Shown: in pieces, positions 35,772 to 47,825 of the stretch
Position numbering within the stretch: position 1 is the stretch's first letter
How the letters are laid out: each line of letters begins with the position of its first letter
Assembly (NCBI RefSeq): GCF_019063845.1
Contig: NZ_CP077683.1
Span: 434,001-498,000 of the forward strand
Reading direction: 5' to 3'
DNA length: 64,000 nucleotides
Origin: Geomonas subterranea
GTDB taxonomy: Bacteria > Desulfobacterota > Desulfuromonadia > Geobacterales > Geobacteraceae
Notes under the pieces: generated by a model
Database searches by the model: none
Seen by the model: only the letters and a program-made list of their open reading frames with translations
What the model was told of the DNA's origin: nothing
Position numbers and translations under genes: made by a program

Positions 35772-35783
35772 AGGGGGCTCGCC

Positions 35784-36566
35784 ATGCCATACCAGAATCT
35801 GCTCTTGGATAAAAAGGACGGGGTCGCGCTCCTCACGGTGAACCGCCCGAAGGTGCTGAACAGCCTCAACGAGGAAGTGCTGGACGAACTGCTGCACGCC
35901 TTCGAGGTGCTCGACCTGGACCGGTCGGTGCGCGCCGTGGTGCTGACCGGCGCCGGCGAGAAGGCCTTCGTGGCCGGTGCCGACATCGCCGCCATGGCCG
36001 ACTACAACGTGGAGCAGGCGCTCGCCTTCGCGAAGAAGGGACAGCAGCTGATGGCGCTGATCGGCCGGGTGAGAAAGCCGGTGATAGCCGCCGTGAACGG
36101 CTTCGCCCTGGGGGGCGGGCTGGAGCTGGCCCTCGCCTGCGACTTCGCCTACGCCTCGGACAACGCGAAACTCGGTCTCCCCGAGGTCACCCTCGGCATC
36201 ATGCCCGGCTTCGGCGGCACGCAAAACCTGCCGCGCCTGGTGGGGAGGTACCGCGCCAACGAGCTGATCTTCCTCGGCAAAGTGGTCAACGCCGTCGAGG
36301 CCAAGAGCTGGGGGCTGGTCATGGCCGTGTTCCCGCCCGAGCGGCTGCTGGACGAGGCGCTGGAGACCGCGGCGAAGATCGCCGGCAACGGGGTGATCGG
36401 CGTCGCCCGCGCCAAGGACGCGGTGAAGAGCGGCCTCGACATGTCGCTGGCGGACGGGATGAACCACGAGGCGGTAAGCTTTGCCTCCCTCTTCGCGAGC
36501 CAGGACCAGAAAGAGGGGATGACCGCATTCGTGCAGAAAAGGAAACCCGCCTTCGTGGGGGCGTAA
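35784..36566 (+). CDS. Enoyl-CoA hydratase (crotonase)
   Basis: Crotonase of 260 aa, typical length. Oxyanion-hole segments GAGEKAFVAGADIAAM and NGFALGGGLELALACDFAYAS; catalytic glutamates fit ELALACD and LPEVTLGIMPGFGGTQNLPR, both present, as in true hydratases. Twelve bp after the dehydrogenase gene. Hydrates crotonyl-CoA to 3-hydroxybutyryl-CoA. Confidence 0.93.
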   Translation: MPYQNLLLDKKDGVALLTVNRPKVLNSLNEEVLDELLHAFEVLDLDRSVRAVVLTGAGEKAFVAGADIAAMADYNVEQALAFAKKGQQLMALIGRVRKPVIAAVNGFALGGGLELALACDFAYASDNAKLGLPEVTLGIMPGFGGTQNLPRLVGRYRANELIFLGKVVNAVEAKSWGLVMAVFPPERLLDEALETAAKIAGNGVIGVARAKDAVKSGLDMSLADGMNHEAVSFASLFASQDQKEGMTAFVQKRKPAFVGA

Positions 36567-36584
36567 GCAGATTGAAACGTACGT

Positions 36585-36706
36585 CCGTATCCCCTCTCCC
36601 TCCGGGAGAGGGCCAGGGTGAGGGCGTTGCAAACGGCAAGATGATAGCGACCGGCAGGGCCCTCACCTGCCCTTTGGGCACCCTCTCCCGGAGGGAGAGG
36701 GGACTG
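36585..36706. repeat. Palindromic repeat pair
   Basis: CCCCTCTCCCTCCGGGAGAGGG at about 36591-36612 and CCCTCTCCCGGAGGGAGAGGGG at about 36682-36703, with the 'CACCTGCCCTTTGGGCACCC' linker. Same layout as the pair at 23846-23956. Confidence 0.8.
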
Positions 36707-36747
36707 GCAAAAGTATCGGCAATCAGGAACGGCAAGCGAGGTGAGTC

Positions 36748-38745
36748 ATGGAAGCAACGCGCGAACTCTATTGGAACATAGGCCACGGGGCGGCGGTACT
36801 GGTCCCGATGTACCTGATCACGGTGGCCGCTTTGGCGCTGCTCGGCTACTACGGTTACCAGCGGCTGCGGATCTACGGCAAGGGTAAGCCCCTGGACCGG
36901 ACCGGCAACCGCCCGGAACGGATCTCCATGCTGGTGAAGAACGTCCTCCTGCAAAGCCGCGTGCTCAAGGTCAAGGGCCCCGGCTTCGCCCACGGCTTCT
37001 TCTTCTGGTCGTTCGCGACACTCTTCGCCGGTACCGTGCTGGTGGCCCTGCAGGCCGACGGCACCGACCTGCTCCTCGGCGTGCGCTTCCTGACCGGCAC
37101 CTTCTACAAGATCTTCTCCCTGGTGCTCGACGTCGCCGGTCTCGCCGCCCTCATCACGCTTGGCGGACTCTTCGTGCGCCGCTACCTGGTGCGCCCGGAC
37201 GGGCTGGAAACGACCCGCGACGACGCCGTCATGCACGCCCTTCTCTTCGCCATCATCGTCACCGGTTTCCTCATCGAGGGAGCCAGGATGGCCGTGACCG
37301 AAGTGGTGCAGCAGCCCGATCTCGCGCTCTGGTCGCCGGTGGGGCTCCTGGTCGCCAAGATCCTCGCCGGCTCGCAGCCCGAGGACCTGGCCCGGGTGCA
37401 CCGCGGTCTGTGGTGGTTCCATTTCATCCTGGTCGCCGCTTTCATCTGCGCCATCCCCTTCACCAAGTTCCGCCACATCTTCACCACCTCGGCCAACTAC
37501 TTCTTCGCGCCGCTCGGCCCCAAGGGGGCCCTGGTGACCGTGGACATGGAGGGTGATGCCGAGAGCTTCGGGGCGGCAAAGATTGGCGATCTCACCTGGA
37601 AGGACATCTTCGATACCGACGCCTGCACCAAGTGCAAGCGCTGCCAGGACCGCTGCCCGGCGCACGCAACGGACAAACCGCTCTCTCCCATGAAGGTCAT
37701 CTCCCAGCTGGGCGAGGTGGCCCGCGAGGCCGTCGAGGACAACCTGGTCGAAGCGGTCGGCAAGGATGCCCTCTGGTCCTGCACCACCTGCCGGGCCTGC
37801 CAGGAGATCTGCCCCGCCGCCATCGAGCACGTCAACAAGGTGGTCGACATCCGCCGCAACCTGGTCCTCATGGAAGGGGAGTTCCCGGGGGACGAGGTGG
37901 TCACCGCGATGGGGAACGTCGAGGTGAACGGCAATCCACTCGGCATGTCCTTTGCCTCCCGCGGCGACTGGGCCGAAGGGTTGCCGGTCACCCAGCTCTC
38001 CGAAGGGGCCGAGGTCGACATCCTCTACTTCGTCGGCTGCTACGCCTCCTTCGACAAGCGCAACATCAAGATCGCCACCAGCTTCGTGAAGCTCTGCGCC
38101 GCCGCCGGCATCAGGGTCGGCATCCTCGGCAAGGAGGAGAAGTGCTGCGGCGAGCCGATGCGCAAGCTGGGGAACGAGTACCTGTACCAGACCCTGGCGA
38201 CGGAGAACATCGAGACCATCAAGGGGTACGGTGTGAAGAAGGTGGTCACCGCCTGCCCGCACTGCTTCAACACCCTCTCCAAGGATTACCGGGACCTCGG
38301 CTTCGACGTCGAGACCGAGCACTACACCATGTTCCTGGAGCGCCTGGTCACCGGCGGAAAGCTGAAGATCGAGCAGGGAACCTTCGAATGCACCTACCAC
38401 GACTCCTGCTATCTCGGTCGCTACAACGAGACCTACCAGGCGCCGCGCGCCCTGGTGCAGGCGGCGGGGGGCACCATCAGGGAGATGGAGCGCAAGGAAG
38501 CCGAAAGCTTCTGCTGCGGCGCCGGCGGGGGACGGATCATGGTCGAGGAGAAGCTCGGGAGCCGCATCAGCGTGAAGCGCGTGCAGATGGCCGCCGCGAC
38601 CGGCGCCGGAGTCCTGGTCTCGAACTGTCCGTTCTGTCTCACCATGTTCGAGGACGGCGTCAAGGGGGCCGAACTGGAAGGGCTCCTGGTGGCCCGGGAC
38701 GTGTCGGAGATCCTGCTGGAAAGAATTGCACCCCAGGCAGGGTAA
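36748..38745 (+). CDS. EMO-type membrane (Fe-S) oxidoreductase, ETF:menaquinone oxidoreductase candidate 1
   Basis: Protein of 665 aa. The N-terminal half has about five or six membrane helices of the cytochrome b (NarI-like) type with histidines suited to heme b (HGFFFWSF, ALLFAIIVTGFLIEG, HRGLWWFHFILVAAF). Next come two [4Fe-4S] motifs (CTKCKRCQDRCPAH, CTTCRACQEICP) and two CCG domains (EKCCGEPMRKLGNE, CYLGRYNETYQAPR, CCGAGGGRIM). This architecture matches the EMO protein that passes electrons from ETF to menaquinone in Geobacter and syntrophs. It follows the beta-oxidation operon; an ETF pair lies at 41504. Confidence 0.88.
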   Translation: MEATRELYWNIGHGAAVLVPMYLITVAALALLGYYGYQRLRIYGKGKPLDRTGNRPERISMLVKNVLLQSRVLKVKGPGFAHGFFFWSFATLFAGTVLVALQADGTDLLLGVRFLTGTFYKIFSLVLDVAGLAALITLGGLFVRRYLVRPDGLETTRDDAVMHALLFAIIVTGFLIEGARMAVTEVVQQPDLALWSPVGLLVAKILAGSQPEDLARVHRGLWWFHFILVAAFICAIPFTKFRHIFTTSANYFFAPLGPKGALVTVDMEGDAESFGAAKIGDLTWKDIFDTDACTKCKRCQDRCPAHATDKPLSPMKVISQLGEVAREAVEDNLVEAVGKDALWSCTTCRACQEICPAAIEHVNKVVDIRRNLVLMEGEFPGDEVVTAMGNVEVNGNPLGMSFASRGDWAEGLPVTQLSEGAEVDILYFVGCYASFDKRNIKIATSFVKLCAAAGIRVGILGKEEKCCGEPMRKLGNEYLYQTLATENIETIKGYGVKKVVTACPHCFNTLSKDYRDLGFDVETEHYTMFLERLVTGGKLKIEQGTFECTYHDSCYLGRYNETYQAPRALVQAAGGTIREMERKEAESFCCGAGGGRIMVEEKLGSRISVKRVQMAAATGAGVLVSNCPFCLTMFEDGVKGAELEGLLVARDVSEILLERIAPQAG

Positions 38746-39104
38746 GTGTTCCAACCTCCCGCCTCCCGCAACGGGCCTGCGCGCAGCGCTCCGGTCCGCG
38801 AAGGGGGAAGGGGGACCATAGCAGTCAACGGTAGAGGTAGAGCCGGTAGCGGCAGGTACCGCATCCGACTCCGGGCAGGCGAAAATCTGACGGAGGACAC
38901 CGATGAGCCGAATTCATTGTGCAGATGGCCCCAGGAGGGGTGGCGGAAACCGTAGCAGATGTGAAATCCAGTTGCTGATACCTCCATGATGGGGGCTCGG
39001 GGGAATGGAAATCCAGCCGGAAACGGCGGGGATGCCTTGGGACAACCGCAATCGGCGCGACAGGCGAGACGGGGAGGCGCCGCGCGCCTGGGAGGATAAA
39101 AGGG
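38746..39104. other. Gene-free stretch of unknown content
   Basis: 359 bp between the first EMO gene and sucC. It does not contain the usual palindromic repeats, no reading frame looks genuine, and composition is more mixed than neighbours. The segment GTGAAATCCAG/GGAAATCCAG occurs twice (about 38959 and 39007). A promoter or structured RNA for sucCD is possible; nothing specific is recognised. Confidence 0.4.
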
Positions 39105-41203
<2,099 letters not shown>

Positions 41204-41500
41204 CCCGGGCCTACCCGGTTACCGGAGACAATCCCCCGTTGGCCTTGTCCCCCCCTCCCTTGACGGGAGGGGGTCGGGGGGTGGGTGAAGCCGCAAGGCA
41301 GTTGAGATGATGGCATCCTCCCCCGCCCCTACCCCCTCCCGCAAGTGGAGGGGAGCAACGGCAGGGGGATTTCAAAGGCGGTACCGCTGAAGTTGTTAGA
41401 AACGCTGCACGACACCTCGCGTTCCCCCCTTTGCGAAGGGGGGACAGGGGGGATTTGCTTCTGAACCAACAGCACACCAGCAGTCAAAGCGAAGGAGAAG
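41204..41500. repeat. Repeat tract before etfBA
   Basis: About 300 bp without a gene. Contains CCCCCTCCCTTGACGGGAGGGGGTCGGGGGGTGGGTGAAGCCGCAA (from about 41251), matching the start of the tract at 59208, the facing CCCCTACCCCCTCCCGCAAG..GGAGGGG half, and CCCCCCTTTGCGAAGGGGGGA (about 41425-41445), matching 26003. Confidence 0.8.
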
Positions 41501-41503
41501 ATC

Positions 41504-42316
41504 ATGCTCGTGATCTCCTGTATCAAGCAGGTGCCGGACACCACCCAGGTCAAGATCGACCCGGTCACCAACACCCTGGTGAGGGAGGGGATCCCCTTCA
41601 TCGTGAACCCCTACGATACCCACGCCCTCGAGGAGGGGCTGGCCCTCAAGGACCGCTACGGGCTGCGCTCGGTCGCCATCTCGATGGGGCCGCCCAACAC
41701 GGTCGCCACCCTCAAAAAGGCGTGCGCACTCGGGGTCGATGAGGCCATCCTCCTCTCCGACCGCGCCTTCGGCGGTGCGGACACCCTGGCCACCAGCCAG
41801 GTGCTCGCCTCCGCCATCGAGCGGCTCGCGCAGCAGGAGGAAGTGGGGATCGTCTTCTGCGGCAAGCAGACCATCGACGGGGATACCGCGCAGGTCGGGC
41901 CCGGCATCGCCACCCGCCTTGGCTTCACGCAACTCACCCTCGTCGACCGGATCGAGTGGCTCGATCTCGACAAAAAGAGGATACGGGTCAGGAGAAAGCT
42001 CGAAGGGAGGCACGAGATCGTCGAGGCCCCGCTGCCGGTGGTCATCACCGCGGTGCGGGAGCTGAACCGTCCGCGCTACCCAACCGTTCCTATGCGCCTG
42101 ACCGCGGAGCTGACGGAGGTGACCGTGTGGGACAACCAGGTGCTCAACCTGGACGTCGGGACGGTCGGCCTCAAGGGGTCGGCGACCTGGGTCAGCAAGA
42201 TCTTCTCTCCCGAACGTGACCAAGGGGAGATCATCGGCGACGGCATCAAGGATCCCGTCGGCACCGCCCACCTGCTACTCGACAAGATGCTCAGCAAAGA
42301 CCTGTTAGCGTTGTAG
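41504..42316 (+). CDS. etfB: Electron transfer flavoprotein beta subunit (first ETF)
   Basis: EtfB of 270 aa with N-terminus MLVISCIKQVPDTTQVKIDPVTNTL. The segment AISMGPPNTVATLKKACALGVDEAILLSDRAFGGADTLATS closely resembles EtfB of the bifurcating/anaerobic subgroup and differs from the EtfB at 45723. GAAGGAG precedes the ATG. Paired with the ferredoxin-fused EtfA that follows. Confidence 0.92.
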   Translation: MLVISCIKQVPDTTQVKIDPVTNTLVREGIPFIVNPYDTHALEEGLALKDRYGLRSVAISMGPPNTVATLKKACALGVDEAILLSDRAFGGADTLATSQVLASAIERLAQQEEVGIVFCGKQTIDGDTAQVGPGIATRLGFTQLTLVDRIEWLDLDKKRIRVRRKLEGRHEIVEAPLPVVITAVRELNRPRYPTVPMRLTAELTEVTVWDNQVLNLDVGTVGLKGSATWVSKIFSPERDQGEIIGDGIKDPVGTAHLLLDKMLSKDLLAL

Positions 42317-42332
42317 CCTGCAAGGAGTTGAC

Positions 42333-43673
42333 ATGGACAGCAAGAAGATCAAAAAGCCGCGCGGCATAGCGCGCGTGGTCGCCGGCAAGTGCATAGCCTG
42401 CGGGGCGCGCTGCGAGAGTTCCTGCCCGGTGAGCGGCATCCTCATGAACGAGGCGGGGGAGCCTTCGATCCACGCCGAGAAGTGCATCGGTTGCGCGAAG
42501 TGCGTGAAGGTCTGCGCGGCCGGCGCCCTCGAGATGTTCTACACGCCGGAAGAGCTGGAGCTCCTGAAGCAGTGGGAAGCGCAGCACGGCGCGGCCGAGG
42601 AGGAACTCGATCCGGCGGAAAAGAAGCTGCGGGAGATGCTGGCCACCTATCGCGGCGTCTGGGTCTTCATCGAGCAGTACCAGGGCGAGGTCGCCAAGGT
42701 CTCCTGGGAGCTTCTGGGTGCCGGTGCGGAGCTGGCGAAAAAACTCCAGGTGCCGCTGTCGGCGGTGATCATCGGCCACGGCGTGGCCGAGCTCTGCGAG
42801 GAGGCCTTCAGCTACGGCGCCGAGCAGGCCATCGTGCTGGACGCACCGGTCTTCGAGAATTACCGCACCAAGCCCTTCTGCGACGCGCTCTGCTACCTAG
42901 TCTACAAGCACCGGCCCGAGGTGATCCTCATGGGCGCCACCGGCCAGGGGCGCGACCTCGCCGGGGCGGTCGCCACCGTGGTCAAGACCGGCCTTACCGC
43001 CGACTGCACCGGCCTCGGCATCGATGACAAACGCAACCTGATGCAGACCCGCCCGGCCTTTGGCGGCAACATCATGGCGACCATCATGTGCGACCGCTTC
43101 CGCCCGCAGATGGCGACGGTGCGCCCGCACGTGATGGCCATGCCGGAAAGGCTCCCGGGGCGGACCGGTGTGGTTGTCAGCGAGACGTACGACCTCTGCG
43201 AGGAGGACGTCCTCGCCAAGGTGATCGAGTCCATCAGCGACAAGGGGGGCAAGGACATCGACATCGCCGGGGCCGAGATCATCGTCTCGGGGGGGCGCGG
43301 CCTGATGGGGAAGGAGAACTTCGCCATGCTGCACGAGCTCGCCGCGGAACTTGGCGGGGTGGTCGGCGCCTCCAGAAGCGCCGTCGATGCGGGGTGGATG
43401 CCGCACAGCCGCCAGGTGGGGCAGACCGGGAAGACGGTGCGGCCCAAGATCTACATCGCCTGCGGCATCTCCGGCGCCATCCAGCACCTGGTCGGCATGC
43501 AGGACTCGGACGTGGTCATCGCCATCAACCGCGACCCGGAGGCCCCCATCTTCCAGGTCGCCACCTACGGCATCGTGGGTGATGTCTTCGAGATCGTCCC
43601 GGCCCTGACCAAGAGGGTGCGCACCATGAAAGAGCAGCGCGGCGGGAGACTCCCCGACCGGCTCGCCGTCTGA
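42333..43673 (+). CDS. etfA: Electron transfer flavoprotein alpha subunit with N-terminal ferredoxin domain
   Basis: EtfA of 446 aa. Residues about 15-70 form a two-[4Fe-4S] ferredoxin domain ([31 protein letters not shown]) fused to a normal EtfA, whose FAD-binding C-domain shows [60 protein letters not shown]. It receives electrons from acyl-CoA dehydrogenases; the extra clusters may help contact the EMO protein encoded immediately downstream or a ferredoxin partner. Confidence 0.93.
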   Translation: MDSKKIKKPRGIARVVAGKCIACGARCESSCPVSGILMNEAGEPSIHAEKCIGCAKCVKVCAAGALEMFYTPEELELLKQWEAQHGAAEEELDPAEKKLREMLATYRGVWVFIEQYQGEVAKVSWELLGAGAELAKKLQVPLSAVIIGHGVAELCEEAFSYGAEQAIVLDAPVFENYRTKPFCDALCYLVYKHRPEVILMGATGQGRDLAGAVATVVKTGLTADCTGLGIDDKRNLMQTRPAFGGNIMATIMCDRFRPQMATVRPHVMAMPERLPGRTGVVVSETYDLCEEDVLAKVIESISDKGGKDIDIAGAEIIVSGGRGLMGKENFAMLHELAAELGGVVGASRSAVDAGWMPHSRQVGQTGKTVRPKIYIACGISGAIQHLVGMQDSDVVIAINRDPEAPIFQVATYGIVGDVFEIVPALTKRVRTMKEQRGGRLPDRLAV

Positions 43674-43761
43674 CGAACCGATGACCGCTTGAGTTGAAGG
43701 GGACCGGCACCTGCGGAGCCAGTCCCCCTCAAGGAACAGATAACCGCTTGCGAGGTATCAC
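43674..43761 (+). other. Stem-loop between etfA and the second EMO gene
   Basis: TTGAAGGGGACCGGC (43694-43708) and GCCAGTCCCCCTCAA (43718-43732) form a long stem with two mismatches and a 9-nt loop. No T-run follows, so complete termination is unlikely; it may tune expression between etfBA and the downstream genes. Confidence 0.5.
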
Positions 43762-45711
43762 ATGCAAAGCCACCCGTACTTTATGCCGTTGTTACTCGTC
43801 GCCGTCCTGACCTTTTGCTACAGCTGCTATCAGCGCCTGCAACTGGTTGCCGCCGGTGCCGCCGAGGACCGCTTCGACCGCCCCGGAACGCGCCTGGCCG
43901 GCGTCTTCTCCTACGCCTTCGGACAGAAGCGGGTTCTTTCCCGCCCGTTCGGTGTCAACCATTTCGTGCTGTTCTGGGCCTTTTTGCTCCTTCTGGTCGC
44001 CAACGCGGACTTCCTGTGGCAGGGGCTCTTCCCGGGAAGCGGGCTCTCCGCCCTTCCCGAAGGGGTCCGCCACCCGCTCGAACTCGCCTTCGACATGGTG
44101 TCGCTCCTTGCGCTCGTGAGCGTCATCGTGGCCCTGGCGCGCCGGCTCTTCTTCGCCCCGTCGTATCTTGGCAACGACTACACCAAGCCCTGCAGCGGCG
44201 AGGCCCTCCTGATCCTCGCGATGATCGCGACGCTCATGGCGGCGTACTTCCTGATGAACGCAGCCCGCCTCGCTCCCGGGGCGGATACGTGGCAGCCTGT
44301 CTCACGGGCAGTCTCCTTTTTATTGCAGGGCGTTCCTGCGGCAACACTGGACGCGGTGGCCCTGGCCTCGTGGTGGGTGCACGCGATAGTGTTGCTTCTT
44401 TTTCTCAACCTGCTGCCGCGCAGCAAGCATATGCACATCCTGACCGCCATCCCCAACTGTTACTTCAGGAGCCTCGACCATCCCGCCGTCCCGCCGCGCG
44501 AGGAGTTCCAAATGGGGAACAGGTTCGGTGTGAGCGGCGTCGAGCAGTTTTCCTGGAAGGATCTGCTGGACTCCTTCTCCTGCACCGAATGCGGACGCTG
44601 CCAGGACCTCTGCCCCGCCCACACTACCGGGAAGGCCCTCAATCCGCGCCGCGTCGTGCACGATCTCAAGGTGAACCTGCTGGAAAAGGGGGGGAAGCCG
44701 CTCATCGGTACCCAGGACGAGGGGACGAGCAGTGAGGAGGCGCTCTGGGACTGCACCACTTGCGGCGCCTGCCTCTCCGTCTGCCCGGTCCTCATCGAGC
44801 ACCTCCCCAAGATCGTCAAGATGCGCAGGCACCTGGTGCAGGAAAAGGCCCGGTTCCCGGAAGAGCTCTTGAACCTCTTCGAGAACATGGAACAGCGCAG
44901 CAACCCCTGGGGCATCGCGCCCTCCGAGCGCGGCAAGTGGACCTCCCTCCTCGGGGATCGCAGCTTCAAACAGGGCGAGACCGAGTATCTCTTCTTCGTC
45001 GGCTGCGCCGGCTCCTTCGACAGCCGCGCCAAGCAGACCACACTCGCCCTGGCCACCACCCTGGACCGGGCCGGGATCAGCTGGGGCATCCTGGGCAAGG
45101 ACGAGATCTGCTGCGGCGACAGCGTCCGGCGCCTGGGCAACGAATTCGTGTTCGACAAGATGGCCCGCGGCAACGTGGAGCTGTTCCGCGAGCGTGGGGT
45201 GAAGAAGATCGTCACCGCGTGCCCGCACTGCTTCAGCACCTTGAAGAACGACTACAAGCAGTACGGCATCGAGCTGGAGGTGGTGCACCACAGCGAGCTG
45301 ATCGCCCGGCTGGTCCGGGATGGCAGGCTCAAGGCCCCCGGCACGGCGAGCCAGGGGAAGGTTCTCTTCCATGACTCGTGCTACTTGGGGCGCCACAACG
45401 ACACCTATACCGCGCCTCGCGCCGTCATCGAGGCGGCTACCGGCGCTCCTCCCGGCGACTTCGAGCGCAACCGCGAGAACGGCTTCTGCTGCGGCGCCGG
45501 CGGCGGCAGGATGTGGATGGAGGAACAGACCGGAGCGAGAATCAACCACGAACGGGTGAAGGAGGCCCTCACGCAGCAACCCGACACCATCTGCGTAAGC
45601 TGTCCCTACTGCATGACCATGCTGGAGGACGGGCTGAAGGACCAGGGGGCGGAGAAGGTACGGGTTAAGGACATCGCAGAGGTAATGGCCGAGGCATTAA
45701 ACGACCGATAG
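43762..45711 (+). CDS. EMO-type membrane (Fe-S) oxidoreductase, candidate 2
   Basis: Paralogue of the protein at 36748, 649 aa. Membrane domain at about 1-230 (several hydrophobic helices, e.g. HFVLFWAFLLLLVANADFLW, ALLILAMIATLMAAYFL), then CTECGRCQDLCPAHTTG and CTTCGACLSVCP clusters and two CCG domains (EICCGDSVRRLGNE, CYLGRHNDTYTAPR, CCGAGGGRMWM). Sits exactly between two ETF pairs, supporting a role as ETF:menaquinone oxidoreductase. Confidence 0.88.
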   Translation: MQSHPYFMPLLLVAVLTFCYSCYQRLQLVAAGAAEDRFDRPGTRLAGVFSYAFGQKRVLSRPFGVNHFVLFWAFLLLLVANADFLWQGLFPGSGLSALPEGVRHPLELAFDMVSLLALVSVIVALARRLFFAPSYLGNDYTKPCSGEALLILAMIATLMAAYFLMNAARLAPGADTWQPVSRAVSFLLQGVPAATLDAVALASWWVHAIVLLLFLNLLPRSKHMHILTAIPNCYFRSLDHPAVPPREEFQMGNRFGVSGVEQFSWKDLLDSFSCTECGRCQDLCPAHTTGKALNPRRVVHDLKVNLLEKGGKPLIGTQDEGTSSEEALWDCTTCGACLSVCPVLIEHLPKIVKMRRHLVQEKARFPEELLNLFENMEQRSNPWGIAPSERGKWTSLLGDRSFKQGETEYLFFVGCAGSFDSRAKQTTLALATTLDRAGISWGILGKDEICCGDSVRRLGNEFVFDKMARGNVELFRERGVKKIVTACPHCFSTLKNDYKQYGIELEVVHHSELIARLVRDGRLKAPGTASQGKVLFHDSCYLGRHNDTYTAPRAVIEAATGAPPGDFERNRENGFCCGAGGGRMWMEEQTGARINHERVKEALTQQPDTICVSCPYCMTMLEDGLKDQGAEKVRVKDIAEVMAEALNDR

Positions 45712-45722
45712 GGAGGCGCACA

Positions 45723-46499
45723 ATGAACATTCTAGTCTGCATCAAACAGGTACCGGACATGGAATCCCGCTTCAAGGTGAACGGGACGGGGGATTGGTAC
45801 GACGAGGCCGATCTGGCCTACAGGATGAACGAATACGACGAGTACGCCGTCGAGCAGGCGGTGCAGCTCAAGGAGCAGCTCGGGAACCAGCCCGAGATCA
45901 CGGTGCTCTCCATCGGCGCGGACCGCGTCGGGGAGGCCCTCAAGAAGGCGCTCGCCATGGGGTGCGACAAGGCGGTCCAGGTCCAGGATAACGACAGCGC
46001 CCGCAAGGACCCCTGGCAGATCGCCAACATCATCGCCGCCTTCGCGAGCGACAAGAACTTCGACGTCATCTTCACCGGGATGCAGTCGCAGGACCGGGGC
46101 TCGGCGCAGGTGGGCGTCACCGTGGCCGAAATTTTGGGCCACAACTGCGCCAGCACCCTGGTCGGCTTCGAGTACGCCGACGGCGTGGTGACCGCGAAGA
46201 GGGAACTTGAGGGGGGCGTCAAGAGCGTGGTCAAGGTCCCCGTGCCGGCGCTGGTCACCTGCCAGTTGGGCCTCAACGTGCCGCGCTACCCGACCCTGCC
46301 CAACATCATGAAGGCGAAGAAGAAGGAGCTGCAGCTGGTACCGGTTTCGAGCCTCTTGAAAGAGGAGGCCGCGACGGGAACCGCGAAACTCTACCCGCCG
46401 GTGAAAAGCGGCGGCGGCATCGTTCTCGAAGGGGATCTGGGGGACGTTGCGGACCGCCTGCTGGGCATTCTCAAGGAAAAAACCACGGTCATGAAATAA
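45723..46499 (+). CDS. etfB: Electron transfer flavoprotein beta subunit (second ETF)
   Basis: EtfB of 258 aa, different in type from that at 41504: N-terminus MNILVCIKQVPDMESRFKVNG, VLSIGADRVGEALKKALAMGCDKAVQVQDND, FTGMQSQDRGSAQVGVTVAEILG. These features fit the canonical ETF group used by respiratory acyl-CoA dehydrogenases. Eleven bp after the second EMO gene and 11 bp before etfA. Confidence 0.93.
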   Translation: MNILVCIKQVPDMESRFKVNGTGDWYDEADLAYRMNEYDEYAVEQAVQLKEQLGNQPEITVLSIGADRVGEALKKALAMGCDKAVQVQDNDSARKDPWQIANIIAAFASDKNFDVIFTGMQSQDRGSAQVGVTVAEILGHNCASTLVGFEYADGVVTAKRELEGGVKSVVKVPVPALVTCQLGLNVPRYPTLPNIMKAKKKELQLVPVSSLLKEEAATGTAKLYPPVKSGGGIVLEGDLGDVADRLLGILKEKTTVMK

Positions 46500-46510
46500 G
46501 GAGGTGAGCC

Positions 46511-47431
46511 ATGAAAGCACTGCTTGTCTGTGAACAGCGGGAAGGGAAATTACTGGATACCAGCTATGAGCTGGTGGCCTTCGCCGAGCGTCTGGGGGCG
46601 GAGGTGAGCCTGGTTCTGGTGGGGAAGCAGGCGCAGGCGCCGCAGGTTGCCGGGAAACTTTACCTGGCGGACGTCGACAAATATGGGGAGTACAGCCCGG
46701 AGCTGCACAAGCACATCGTGCTGGCCGCGGCGCTTAAGGAAAACCCGGACTACATCATCTTCCCGCACTCCTCCTACGGATGGGACCTGGCTCCCAGGGT
46801 GGCCGCGACACTGAGAGTGGGACAGGTCTCCGAGATCGTCAACATCGTGGACGGCCAGCTGGAAGTGAGCCTGTGCAACGGCAAGCTGCGCCGCACCGTG
46901 AGCCCGAAAGGGGCCCGCGCCGTCCTCACCGTCCAGGCTGGTGCCTTCAACTATGCCGGCCAGAAATCCGGTGCCCCGCAGGTGGAGGAGATCGAGATCT
47001 CCCAGGGGAGTTCGGCGCTGCAGTTCGTCGGCTATGAGCCCGCCGAGAAGAAAGAGGTCGACCTCGGGCGCGCCGAGATCATTGTCAGCGCAGGTCGCGG
47101 CGTCGGCAAGAAGGAGAACGTGGGCGTCATCGCCGATCTGGCCAAGGCTTTCGGCGGCGAGCTCGGGGCGAGCCGCCCGGTGGTCGACGCCGGATGGGTC
47201 GGGCACAGCCACCAGGTTGGCACCACCGGCCAGACCGTGTCGCCCAAGCTGTACGTCGCCTGCGGCATCTCCGGTGCCATCCAGCACCTGGCCGGCATGA
47301 AGAAATCCGACTTCATCGTCGCCATAAACAAGGACAAGGACGCCCCCATCAGCGAGGCCGCCGATGTCATGGTGGTGGCCGACGTGCTGCAGCTGGCGCC
47401 GGTCCTGGCCGAGAAGCTGCGCGCCGCGTAA
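46511..47431 (+). CDS. etfA: Electron transfer flavoprotein alpha subunit (second ETF)
   Basis: EtfA of 306 aa without a ferredoxin extension. FAD-binding C-domain: [70 protein letters not shown] precedes the ATG. Forms the second EtfBA pair and ends the electron-transfer operon. Confidence 0.94.
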   Translation: MKALLVCEQREGKLLDTSYELVAFAERLGAEVSLVLVGKQAQAPQVAGKLYLADVDKYGEYSPELHKHIVLAAALKENPDYIIFPHSSYGWDLAPRVAATLRVGQVSEIVNIVDGQLEVSLCNGKLRRTVSPKGARAVLTVQAGAFNYAGQKSGAPQVEEIEISQGSSALQFVGYEPAEKKEVDLGRAEIIVSAGRGVGKKENVGVIADLAKAFGGELGASRPVVDAGWVGHSHQVGTTGQTVSPKLYVACGISGAIQHLAGMKKSDFIVAINKDKDAPISEAADVMVVADVLQLAPVLAEKLRAA

Positions 47432-47449
47432 CGGCACCTGCAGCGGGTG

Positions 47450-47775
47450 GCAACATGAAGGATCCCCTCTCCCTCTGGGAGAGGGTGGCCGGAGGCCGGG
47501 TGAGGGCGTCACTACCGCTAGGGATCCCCTCTCCCTCTGGGAGAGGGTGGCCGGAGGCCGGGTGAGGGCGTTGCTACCGCTGAGGGATTCCCTCTCCCTC
47601 TGGGAGAGGGTGGCCGGAGGCCGGGTGAGGGCGTCGCTACCGCTAGGGATCCCCTCTCCCTCTGGGAGAGGGTGGCCGGAGGCCGGGTGAGGGCGTCGCT
47701 ACCGCTGAGGGATCCCCTCTCCCTCTGGGAGAGGGTGGCCGGAGGCCAGGTGAGGGCGTTGCTGCAGGGCAAGAT
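47450..47775. repeat. Tandem repeat, five copies of a 62-63 bp unit
   Basis: Units start at GATCCCCTCTCCC/GATTCCCTCTCCC at 47461, 47523, 47586, 47648 and 47711. Each contains CCCTCTCCCTCTGGGAGAGGG and the GTGGCCGGAGGCCGGGTGAGGGCGT tail. A further half-element lies at about 47800-47827. Confidence 0.9.
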
Positions 47776-47825
47776 GCGAGCCGGTGGCACCTCCCTCACC
47801 CCGACCCTCTCCCAAAGGGAGAGGG

